Notes under the pieces: generated by a model
What the model was told of the DNA's origin: nothing
The model's database searches: none
What the model saw: the letters and a program-made list of their open reading frames with translations, nothing else
In this document: piece after piece, positions 1 to 6,104 of the stretch
Numbering within the stretch: the first letter of the stretch is position 1
How the letters are laid out: each line of letters starts with the position of its first letter
Origin: Firmicutes bacterium UBA5559
GTDB taxonomy: Bacteria > Bacillota > Clostridia > Peptostreptococcales > Anaerovoracaceae
Direction: 5' to 3'
Length of the DNA: 12,639 nucleotides
NCBI GenBank assembly: GCA_002425705.1
Contig: DIMT01000032.1
Span: 547-13,185 of the forward strand
Program-made: the position numbers and the translations under genes

Positions 1-216
1 CAAAAAATTACCGGCGTTGACACCTGCAGGTGCTGTTCGGAATCCCTTTTTCGAGGCACCAGCCATGTACGCTCATGCCACTGCTTCGGCATTCCTCTGC
101 CAGTTCTCTCCAGTTTTCGTATCTGGTCATGAATTTCTACCTCCTGAATTGTTTGATAGAGATATTATTTCATGATTCCCTAGATTTGAAAATGCGCCCC
201 GGCGTTAAGCACTTAC
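1..216 (-). mobile_element. Left end of an IS66-family insertion sequence (partial)
   Basis: Read on the minus strand, the DNA from 216 downward starts GTAAGTGCTTAACGCC and continues in a G+C-rich terminal stretch. This fits the 5'-GTAA-type terminal inverted repeats of IS66-family elements. About 85 bp inside it is a short reading frame with a strong ribosome binding site, encoding a helix-turn-helix peptide resembling the first IS66 protein (TnpA/Orf1). IS66 elements make 8-bp target duplications; the outer flank here would be CTTACTTT (217-224), but the other end lies outside the window and cannot be compared. The element sits between the S-layer gene and whatever lies to the left. The family is inferred from the end sequence and the TnpA-like peptide together. 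Confidence 0.7.
8..130 (-). CDS. IS66 TnpA-like helix-turn-helix peptide, 40 aa, probably prematurely ended
   Basis: This short frame starts at an ATG preceded by AGGAGGT (139-145, 8-nt spacing), an excellent ribosome binding site. The peptide contains WRELAEECRSSGMSVHGWCL followed by EKGIPNST. That is the pattern of the small IS66-family accessory protein, whose N-terminal helix-turn-helix usually reads W-x-x-x-(18)-G-x-S-x-x-x-x-C-x-x-x-x-I-x-x-S-T-x-x-Y-W. Here the last part is CRCQRR and then a TAA stop (8-10), where homologues typically have Y-x-Y-W and continue to roughly 100 residues. The gene is therefore likely truncated by a nonsense or frameshift change, or is a divergent short version. 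What follows position 8 cannot be seen. It is on the minus strand, reading away from the S-layer gene. Confidence 0.5.
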   Translation of the reverse strand: MTRYENWRELAEECRSSGMSVHGWCLEKGIPNSTCRCQRR

Positions 217-276
217 CTTACTTTACTTGAGCTCACCACCACATTTGACAGAGAGCCAAAAATCATAAAATGGAGA

Positions 277-295
277 TCGGGTATTTTCTACCCGA
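277..295 (-). terminator. Possible terminator hairpin after the S-layer gene
   Basis: A 7-bp inverted repeat, TCGGGTA and TACCCGA, with a 5-nt loop lies about 60 nt past the stop of the S-layer gene. On the minus strand it is followed by a moderately T-rich stretch (TCTCCATTTTATG), not a clean U-tract, so termination is plausible but weak. The remaining DNA between the IS end (216) and the stop codon (358) holds no gene that I can support. Confidence 0.4.
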
Positions 296-357
296 CCCCC
301 ACAGATTAATTAGAACCTTAGAACTTAAATCTTTAGCATAAAACCTAGTTTATACTA

Positions 358-2739
358 TTATCGAATAAAGAATACTACTTCAGCTCCGTTATTGTCGTCA
401 TCTAATTCGTATATAGTAACCTTCCAGTCTTTAAGAAGTCTTCCTGTAAATACTTTATACTCATCGTCTGCAGGAATGAATTCGTAAATTACGACATCAT
501 CTGCAAGTGCGTACCAAGTACCACCAACTTGAACAGCAGCTCTACCATCAACGGCATCTATTGCTGCATCACTAACTAAGGGAGCATCTCCATCATAAGT
601 AGTGGTTCCGGCAGTAATAACACCTTTGGAGTCGATTTCCATCTTGTAAAGCTGAACTCCACCAAGAGTTGTGAAGGTGTTTCCATTCCAAGCTGGAGCA
701 AGGAAATTGGCAGCGCTGTCTGTGAATTTATCAAATGCAACTCCATCTGCAAATCCAACTAACTTGATCACTCTGTCGCCATCAGCATTTGTTGCAAAGA
801 ATCGTTTATTAATAACCCCATAGGTATCATCGGCTGTCGCTCTTGCATCGGCAGATGCAACAATAATACCAATAACAACATTCTTATCATCTAAAAGAAG
901 TTCTCCGTTAACAGTAGTTGCCGTTGCCTTTGTAACATCTGAAATGGAAATTACTTTGTAATCGGCAGAAGCTTTCTTTTCGAATACAACAACATCACTA
1001 GAAATCCTGTAAGAATTTCCACCGTTATTCTTTACAACTCTGTTGCTATCAAACGTTGATCCAACGTTCAGCACTACAGTAGTTCCTCCATCCGTAACAG
1101 ATGAAATTTCTCCACTTGAGTTTAATCCGTAAACTAGAAGACCCTCAGTAGCACGTAGTTCATCGAATACAGATTTATTTTTAACGGTGTATACTTTTGA
1201 GCTGTCATCTGCAATCTTCAGCTTAGCTTGGTAACTAACACCACCGCCAGTAGCTAAGAGTACTGCAACATTATTTGCAACATCATCCGTAACTTCGAAT
1301 GTGTAAACATAACCGTTAACATCAAGACTTGCGCTTACATTGTAGGAAACAGTTTCGTCAGTAATGCTATCATAATTATCTAATCCATTTACATTTTTCT
1401 CAGCATTTTTGTAAGCCGTTCCAGCAATAGTTGCTTTATTATCTTTGAAACTTTGAACTAATCCATCAACTGTCTTAGTACCAACTTCAATTCTGGTGAT
1501 TTCACTGTTTGTAGCATAAACATACACTACATTGTCAGCTTTAATGTCAGAAAGGCTCTTAACTCCAACTAATGCAAATGACTTCATATCAATTTCATCA
1601 TCATCATCAAGCGTGAAATCAATACCTAACAAGCTCTGATCATCTTCGATTGCCTTTAAGTCAGAAGCAGATACTACATCATCAGCTGTAACGTCCCACA
1701 ACATAACGGAGTAAACTTGAGTAATTCTTGATCCGCTAACTTTTGCATTGACTGTGTATACAGTATCATCATCCTGTACCAGGGTGGTATCTTCAACACC
1801 ATTCTTCATTGTGGCAATACCAGTGGTGGTTGTCATGGTGTTTGTATAAGTATCTCCGCTTAAAGTTTTGAAGTTATCATCAAAATCATCTGATCCAGAG
1901 ACATACTTACCAACTAACTGAGTTGACTCAGCCTTGAACGCAACAACTTTGTCATCGCTATTGACATAAGCAGTACCAAACTGGCCTACAAAACGCTGAA
2001 CGTTCATAACGGAATCGCTTCCAAAGTCAATGCCCATAACGCCCTTCACAGGTTCACACTTAAGTCCCGTGTTAAGAAGAGTAGCTGCTACAGGAGGATT
2101 ATTTCCAATTGTTAAGAAAGTAGTTGCTCCATCAGCATTAACAGAAACTTTCTGAACTGTCAGTGCATTGTAGATAATCTGTGCTGCATTTGCTCTGTCA
2201 ACATTCAATGAAGAAGCAATATCATCATAGAGGCCTACATTCTGCGCAACTGTTACATAGTTGGAAGGCCAGTTCCCAACTAATACAGAGGAGTGGTTCA
2301 CATAGCCAATTGCTCTGAGAACCATGGTCATGGCTTCATTTACGTTGATGGTTCTGCCAGGCATAGCATTGCCCATGCCATCACCAATCATGATGCCCTT
2401 GGACTGTGCAAATGCCAGGTAGGGAACAGCCCATCCGTAGCCTGCAGTATCTTTGAAAGTGGTGGAAGTGTATCCAGCCAGTGCACTTTCAGGGATAGCA
2501 AGCGCTCGGGTAATCATAGCAGCAAACTCTGCTCTGTTTACCAGCTGCTCAGGCTTAAATGTACCATCCGGGAATCCTTTGATGATTCCGAGGTCATTGT
2601 TTACCTGGATAGCATCCTCATTGGCAATTCCTGCGATGTCGCTCAGTCCTGTGGACGGAGTGGCAGCAAATGCCATTGAGAAGCTTCCCAGTACTAGTGA
2701 AAGCACCAGTACAAATGAAAGGATTTTTCTCATTTTCAT
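358..2739 (-). CDS. S-layer homology (SLH) domain surface protein, 793 aa
   Basis: This is a secreted cell-surface protein, probably the main S-layer or an abundant wall protein. Residues 1-25 form a signal peptide (charged MKMRK, hydrophobic core, AFA cleavage motif before ATPST). Two clear SLH domains follow, at about 33-76 (GFPDGTFKPEQLVNRAEFA) and 95-145 (WAVPYLAFAQSKGIMIGDG, then the NVNEAMTMVLRAIGY end). A degenerate third lies at about 150-195. In known families SLH trios bind pyruvylated secondary cell-wall polymer. Residues 200-793 are Asp-, Thr- and Val-rich, suggesting beta-rich surface domains and perhaps calcium binding; I recognise no enzyme motif. The ATG is preceded by AAGGAGG (2747-2753) at 7-nt spacing. 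A strong promoter and a leader of about 135 nt fit high expression. It is transcribed alone. Confidence 0.9.
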   Translation of the reverse strand: MKMRKILSFVLVLSLVLGSFSMAFAATPSTGLSDIAGIANEDAIQVNNDLGIIKGFPDGTFKPEQLVNRAEFAAMITRALAIPESALAGYTSTTFKDTAGYGWAVPYLAFAQSKGIMIGDGMGNAMPGRTINVNEAMTMVLRAIGYVNHSSVLVGNWPSNYVTVAQNVGLYDDIASSLNVDRANAAQIIYNALTVQKVSVNADGATTFLTIGNNPPVAATLLNTGLKCEPVKGVMGIDFGSDSVMNVQRFVGQFGTAYVNSDDKVVAFKAESTQLVGKYVSGSDDFDDNFKTLSGDTYTNTMTTTTGIATMKNGVEDTTLVQDDDTVYTVNAKVSGSRITQVYSVMLWDVTADDVVSASDLKAIEDDQSLLGIDFTLDDDDEIDMKSFALVGVKSLSDIKADNVVYVYATNSEITRIEVGTKTVDGLVQSFKDNKATIAGTAYKNAEKNVNGLDNYDSITDETVSYNVSASLDVNGYVYTFEVTDDVANNVAVLLATGGGVSYQAKLKIADDSSKVYTVKNKSVFDELRATEGLLVYGLNSSGEISSVTDGGTTVVLNVGSTFDSNRVVKNNGGNSYRISSDVVVFEKKASADYKVISISDVTKATATTVNGELLLDDKNVVIGIIVASADARATADDTYGVINKRFFATNADGDRVIKLVGFADGVAFDKFTDSAANFLAPAWNGNTFTTLGGVQLYKMEIDSKGVITAGTTTYDGDAPLVSDAAIDAVDGRAAVQVGGTWYALADDVVIYEFIPADDEYKVFTGRLLKDWKVTIYELDDDNNGAEVVFFIR

Positions 2740-2766
2740 TTTTGATCCTCCTTATAAGGTTGTTTC

Positions 2767-2812
2767 GAGGGGAGTAAAGTTAGATAGTATTGCTTCAAAT
2801 CATCTTCCCCTC
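2767..2812 (-). other. Inverted repeat in the S-layer mRNA leader
   Basis: GAGGGGA (2767-2773) pairs with TCCCCTC (2806-2812) across a loop of 32 nt, in the untranslated leader 28 nt upstream of the start codon. Long structured leaders are known to stabilise S-layer mRNAs. Whether this 7-bp stem does so here is inference, and it could be chance. Confidence 0.3.
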
Positions 2813-2883
2813 TTCCGATAATTTGAATCTGATTGTTTATAGAAAATGCTCGGAGAAACCTCTTTACATATTCTATCATCCGA

Positions 2884-2913
2884 ATTATACCTTTTTCTGG
2901 CATACCCCGTCAA
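2884..2913 (-). promoter_or_regulatory. Sigma-A-type promoter of the S-layer gene (proximal)
   Basis: On the minus strand, TTGACG (2908-2913) and a perfect TATAAT (2884-2889) are separated by 18 bp. Transcription would start near 2877, giving a leader of about 135 nt before the ATG at 2739. Upstream of the -35 are two hexamers, GTTACA (2928-2933) and ATTACA (2939-2944), exactly 11 bp apart, which could bind an activator or repressor. Confidence 0.75.
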
Positions 2914-3056
2914 CAAAAAGCGGTAAATGTAACATAACTGTAATACACGAAATGACACACTCTTCTATATATAATAGCGTGTTTTTCGCGGCTGCCGCTT
3001 GTCCCCGAAGTCCTTTCAGAATAAGGCTTTCGATCCCCAACCTGGGCTCTGCATCC

Positions 3057-3110
3057 ATTATACCATACATTGCCAGTGACAATGTTACGAACAGGTTACG
3101 GAAGTGTTAA
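3057..3110 (-). promoter_or_regulatory. Distal promoter candidate with three hexamers at 11-bp period (Pho-box-like)
   Basis: On the minus strand, TATAAT (3057-3062) is preceded at a short 14-bp spacing by TTGTCA. Immediately upstream are three hexamers at exact 11-bp intervals: GTAACA (3083-3088), GTAACC (3094-3099) and TTAACA (3105-3110). Bacillus PhoP sites are direct repeats of TT(A/T/C)ACA with this period in this position relative to the -10. The resemblance is seen; the identity of the regulator is inference. The site lies just past the stop codon of the AbiEi-like gene and would direct a long leader into the S-layer gene. The rest of 2740-3126 contains no gene I can support. Confidence 0.4.
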
Positions 3111-3126
3111 GAAATGATTGTTTTAT

Positions 3127-3873
3127 TTAGATCCCAATGTAAAATAAACCTTCCGGTACCATCAGTCCCCATTCATTGTTATAGTAGCTTTCTTCTTTCA
3201 AATCACTAACCAGGTACCTTCTGCTCTTTCCTATCTTGCTTTTACAATAATCTATAAACTCTCTTGAAAGCTGCATCTCTTTTTTGTAATGGTCCAGAAG
3301 ATATCCTACTCTTTGATAAAGTCCCTGGGTATTATATATAGAAAGATAATATTTTAGCTTTTTTTCATCTATATAATGGATTCCTTCTAGGCAATTGCGC
3401 AGCTCTTCAAAGCCGCCTATTTTACTGAAGTCTCTTATGCTATCCAACACAGTTCTCTCTAAATCTGTCATTCTAACACCGGTGGTATTTTTAGCTTCCA
3501 CTACTCCTTCTTGCATTCTAGAAGCGATATATTTGTAGGTTACGTTGTCATATTCAAAATGATTAAACTTGGTTTCTGACGAAACATAGATTTCATAATA
3601 AACTTGATTCGCAAGGCCATAATATTCAAAGGCACTGTGGTGAGAGATATAAGCAGTGTCAGTTATGGCACAGGCTATTTGATATCGAGTAGCTACTACC
3701 TGTCCTGTTGTTGGATTGACTACAGAGTAGATATTTTTTCGTATCTTTTTGACAAGCCCCTTTTTCATTAATCGGTCCATCTGGGAATAAGATGTTTTCT
3801 CATTTCCAGTCAGCTTCTTAACATCTTCTATGGAGAAAACAGGATATTTCGCTAGTTCAGTATAGACATTCAC
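3127..3873 (-). CDS. AbiEi-family type IV antitoxin-like transcriptional regulator, 248 aa, orphan
   Basis: The N-terminal residues 5-55 form a winged helix (VFSIEDVKKLTG, then MDRLMKKGLVKKIRKNIY). The following domain has the AbiEi pattern ACAITDTAYISHHSAFEYYG and TDLERTVLDSI. In the known type IV systems AbiEi represses its own operon and counters the nucleotidyltransferase toxin AbiEii, normally encoded directly downstream. Here the downstream side (2740-3126) has no such gene, so it is an orphan, perhaps a remnant or a free-standing regulator. I chose GTG at 3873 because GAGGTG (3880-3885) lies 6 nt upstream; the in-frame GTG at 3882 would add three residues but has no spaced ribosome binding site. 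The upstream repeat pair suggests autoregulation. The gene is A+T-rich compared with the peptidase and recombinase genes. Confidence 0.75.
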   Translation of the reverse strand: MNVYTELAKYPVFSIEDVKKLTGNEKTSYSQMDRLMKKGLVKKIRKNIYSVVNPTTGQVVATRYQIACAITDTAYISHHSAFEYYGLANQVYYEIYVSSETKFNHFEYDNVTYKYIASRMQEGVVEAKNTTGVRMTDLERTVLDSIRDFSKIGGFEELRNCLEGIHYIDEKKLKYYLSIYNTQGLYQRVGYLLDHYKKEMQLSREFIDYCKSKIGKSRRYLVSDLKEESYYNNEWGLMVPEGLFYIGI

Positions 3874-3918
3874 GTTCCTCACCTCTTTTTTACTTTTGGA
3901 ATTTTTTTCTCCATATTC

Positions 3919-3943
3919 AAAGAATAACGTTCCATTATTAAAA
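3919..3943. repeat. 25-bp repeat, copy 1 (candidate AbiEi operator, downstream of the promoter)
   Basis: This copy matches the one at 4010-4034 at 23 of 25 positions, including the exact 16-mer CGTTCCATTATTAAAA. It lies about 35-60 nt downstream of the predicted transcription start of the adjacent AbiEi-like gene. A repeat pair around the promoter is what an autorepressing AbiEi protein would use, as reported for the streptococcal AbiEi. That it binds here is inference. Confidence 0.55.
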
Positions 3944-3983
3944 CATTATGCCCGTTTCCAACGCCAATATTCATCTTTTTTTA

Positions 3984-4012
3984 ATTTTAGCACGTTACTC
4001 TCTATTTGTAAA
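3984..4012 (-). promoter_or_regulatory. Sigma-A-type promoter of the AbiEi-like gene
   Basis: On the minus strand, TTTACA (4007-4012) and TAAAAT (3984-3989) are separated by exactly 17 bp, each matching consensus at 5 of 6 positions. The -35 overlaps the edge of repeat copy 2 and the leader contains copy 1, so a protein bound to both would block transcription. Confidence 0.65.
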
Positions 4013-4034
4013 GAAAATCGTTCCATTATTAAAA
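4010..4034. repeat. 25-bp repeat, copy 2 (candidate AbiEi operator, overlapping the -35)
   Basis: This is the second copy of the 25-bp repeat, 91 bp from copy 1 and in the same orientation, overlapping the first three bases of the -35 hexamer. The rest of the 430-bp space up to the next gene (4035-4309) shows a C7T7 run at 4171-4184 and A+T-rich DNA, but no gene that I can support. Confidence 0.55.
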
Positions 4035-4309
4035 ACAATTAACTACCCAACATTTGTAATCCAGTTAATGCCGATTCTCATCTGATACTCGATCACATCA
4101 TATAGAAGGAAAACCCCTTCCATTTACTAAAATCAAGAATGGCAAATAGAAATCCCTGCTTCGTTTGTCACCCCCCCTTTTTTTGATTTTTATGCTTTTA
4201 TTGCATATCAAACTTGCATGATTATCAATTTTATTAAAAGATGCCAATACCTAAATAATGATTGATTTTCTCCAGTAAATGCATTATTATCGCATTAGGT
4301 GGTGAAAAT

Positions 4310-4915
4310 ATGATTAAAACAACGGCAATTCTCAAGAATGAGTTAAAAGAATATAGAAATCCGAACGCGAAAATCCGGAGGCTTGTTGAGGAAGGTAAAT
4401 TAATCCCCATCATACGAGGCTTGTATGAAACAGATGGCACCATACCCGGATATTGCCTGGCCTCCATCATCTATGGGCCCTCCTATTTATCCTTCGAATT
4501 TGCCCTGGCTTACTATTCCCTGATTCCGGAAGCTGTCTACACCTTCACCTCTGCCACTTTCGAGAAAAAGAAGGAAAAGCAATATTCCACACCTTTTGGG
4601 AACTTTACCTACCGGGATGTACCAAGCAAAGCATACCCCGCAGGCGTCCTGCTACAAACCGAGAATGGATATGGTTATAAGATAGCCACTGCGGAGAAGG
4701 CCATCTGCGACCAACTATATAAGATATCTCCCGTTGACAATCAAAAGGAACTTCAGGAGCTCTTATTTGATGATCTGCGCATAGACCGGGATGATTTTTT
4801 CGCCTTAAATTTAGATGATCTATATGCGTTAGCAGGCCTGTATAACACGAAAAACCACAAGTTGCTGCAACGCACAATCAAAAGGAATAATTGGAAATCG
4901 TCCTTTCCAGATTGA
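4310..4915 (+). CDS. AbiEi-like type IV antitoxin family protein, 201 aa, orphan
   Basis: This is a second, different AbiEi-type protein. It has an N-terminal winged-helix region (MIKTTAILKNELKEY, KIRRLVEEGKLIPIIRGLYE) and the AbiEi core with GYCLASIIYGPSYLSFEFAL, SLIPEAVYTFTSAT and the KIATAEKAICDQLYK motif. Its usual role would be repressor and antitoxin for an AbiEii nucleotidyltransferase encoded just downstream. The next frame instead belongs to a broken ATPase gene, so no toxin partner is seen. The start is ATG 4310 because AGGTGG (4297-4302) lies 7 nt upstream; an in-frame ATG at 4262 adds 16 residues but lacks a ribosome binding site. It is divergent from the first AbiEi-like gene. 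The two proteins share the family but little sequence, so this is not a recent duplication. Confidence 0.7.
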   Translation: MIKTTAILKNELKEYRNPNAKIRRLVEEGKLIPIIRGLYETDGTIPGYCLASIIYGPSYLSFEFALAYYSLIPEAVYTFTSATFEKKKEKQYSTPFGNFTYRDVPSKAYPAGVLLQTENGYGYKIATAEKAICDQLYKISPVDNQKELQELLFDDLRIDRDDFFALNLDDLYALAGLYNTKNHKLLQRTIKRNNWKSSFPD

Positions 4916-4954
4916 GCCGGGCAGGTTTTTTACACTGCTGCCTTCTTACAAAGG

Positions 4955-4970
4955 AATTATTCAAATAATT
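4955..4970. other. Short palindrome AATTATT-CA-AATAATT
   Basis: This is a perfect 7-bp inverted repeat with a 2-nt centre, 40 nt past the second AbiEi-like gene and just before the 55-bp repeat. It has the look of a protein-binding site. It lacks a T-run, so it is unlikely to be an intrinsic terminator. Confidence 0.3.
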
Positions 4971-4986
4971 TCGTTCCAATCTTGAC

Positions 4987-5041
4987 TAATTTGCGTTTCA
5001 TTGTGCAACGCAAATTGCAACGCAAACTTTTTCGTTGCAAG
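4987..5041. repeat. 55-bp direct repeat, copy A (two hairpins)
   Basis: This copy matches 5976-6030 at 52 of 55 positions. It contains two separate inverted repeats: TTTGCGTT/AACGCAAA (4990-4997 with 5007-5014) and TTGCAACG/CGTTGCAA (5015-5022 with 5033-5040), each with a loop of 9-10 nt. It also holds the word AACGCAAA twice. It lies 45 bp before the start codon of the broken ATPase gene. It could be an operator, an mRNA-processing structure or a mobile intergenic element; nothing in the sequence decides which. Confidence 0.8.
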
Positions 5042-5085
5042 ATCGACCCCTACTATTAATGAAAAGGAGAAAGGTGAGTAAGCAT

Positions 5086-5978
5086 ATGATAAGCGAGAAT
5101 GAAAATCTTCCTTCAAAATTTCAGCCTCTCACTTTCAAGTCCTGGAAGAAAAATTGAAGCAAGAGCTTAATATCGCCAACCTGAATCAGGACATCCTTAA
5201 AACCCTCAATCTTTATTCCGATTTATCCGGTTATAACATCGCCGCCGAACTTCTGGCTGACCTAAACAGTTTTCCTGGGCTGGACATGGTGGTTTTCGGA
5301 AGCGACATAGACGAATTCTCGGATCGGGTGACCATTGAAAAGGTGTCTGTACTGAATCAATTGGACTCAGCAATGGCTTATTTCAGAAAGAACTATTCTT
5401 CCGAGCGCATCATCGGCGGTAAAAGGCAACGGGAATTTTTGATACCGGAAAACGCCTTCCGGGAAGCGCTTGCTAATGCCATTGTACACCGGGCCTGGGA
5501 TATTCGAGCATCCATTCACATATCCATGTATAAGAATAGAATTGAAATCGCCTCGCCTGGTGGGCTTCCTGCGGGTTTATCCAAGGAAGAATATCTTTCC
5601 GGCCAGATTTCGGTATTAAAAAACCCAATCCTGGCTAATGTTTTTTTCCGGCTGAAGTATATCGAGATGTTCGGAACCGGCATTCGAAGGATACAATTTT
5701 CTTATCAGGAAAGCATCATTAAGCCTGAATTTAAAATTTTCGAGAACTCCATCGTGGTTATCCTTCCCCTTGTCAGCAGCAGTCTTAACGGATTTGATAC
5801 CGACGAGCAAACCGTGTACCTGTTCCTTTCAAAAGGATCTCCCGCTACCCGTCTGGAAATTGAGGATGCAACAGGATTCGGGAAAGCCAAGGTGATACGC
5901 ACACTTAATCAGTTGATAGAAAAAAACGCTGTTGCAAAAAGTGGTATTGGCCGAAGCACAAGGTACTCGATTCTGTAA
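5086..5978 (+). pseudogene. AlbA_2/RecG-like ATP-binding regulator, N-terminal deletion and frameshift
   Basis: The long frame from 5154 to 5978 (274 residues from a TTG) is the ATPase-like half of the AlbA_2/RecG-like putative transcriptional regulators. Visible motifs are IPENAFREALANAIVHRAWD, MYKNRIEIASPGGLPAGLS, LKNPILANVFFRL and MFGTGIRRI, with a C-terminal winged helix (PATRLEIEDATGFGKAKVIR). The N-terminal AlbA_2 domain of about 120-140 residues is missing. A start with a good ribosome binding site (AAGGTGAG 5071-5078) is ATG 5086; it encodes MISENENL, like the beginning of such proteins, then PSKFQPLTFKS, like the segment joining the two halves. It hits TGA at 5155. A one-base shift near 5140 would continue as LEEKLKQELN in the long frame. 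An internal deletion plus a frameshift therefore fits best. Confidence 0.7.
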
Positions 5979-6030
5979 TTTGCGTTTCATTGTGCAACGC
6001 AAATTGCAACGGAAGCCTTTTCGTTGCAAG
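5976..6030. repeat. 55-bp direct repeat, copy B, beginning at the stop codon of the ATPase gene
   Basis: This is the second copy of the double-hairpin repeat, differing from copy A at three positions in the second hairpin's loop and stem edge. Its first three bases are the TAA stop (5976-5978) of the broken ATPase gene. Together the copies bracket a unit of 989 bp from the start of one to the start of the other, containing only that gene. Confidence 0.8.
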
Positions 6031-6038
6031 GAAAGTTT

Positions 6039-6069
6039 AAGCCTCCGGACTAAGGCAGTCCGGAGGCTT
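6039..6069. terminator. Strong hairpin terminator between convergent genes
   Basis: A perfect 13-bp inverted repeat, AAGCCTCCGGACT and AGTCCGGAGGCTT, with a 5-nt loop lies between the convergent ATPase remnant and the M28 peptidase gene. On the plus strand it ends in CTTTT; on the minus strand the tail is TTAAACTTT. It can serve both directions. Confidence 0.75.
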
Positions 6070-6104
6070 TTCGTCTCTATTCTGTGCCATTCCCTCTATT
6101 TCAG

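Noticed and set aside
30..230. Plus-strand open frame of 66 codons
   Set aside because: It lies antisense to the IS66-type frame and through its terminal repeat, has no ribosome binding site and resembles no protein I know.
2293..2821. Plus-strand open frames across the start of the S-layer gene
   Set aside because: They are antisense to the well-supported signal peptide and SLH coding sequence, and lack start signals.
2885..3082. Minus-strand 65-codon frame in the S-layer upstream region
   Set aside because: It has no ribosome binding site, overlaps both promoter candidates and has no recognisable domain.
4171..4184. C7T7 run as a possible phase-variation tract
   Set aside because: It lies in non-coding DNA about 125 bp before the second AbiEi-like gene and is not clearly within a promoter spacer. 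A role cannot be supported from one sequence.
5130..5157. Programmed -1 frameshift in the ATPase gene
   Set aside because: The A-run before the TGA is short (GAAAAAT) with no clear stimulatory structure, and the AlbA_2 domain is also missing, so decay is the simpler explanation.
4987..6030. CRISPR-like repeats
   Set aside because: Only two copies exist, about 1 kb apart, with a gene between them and no cas genes.
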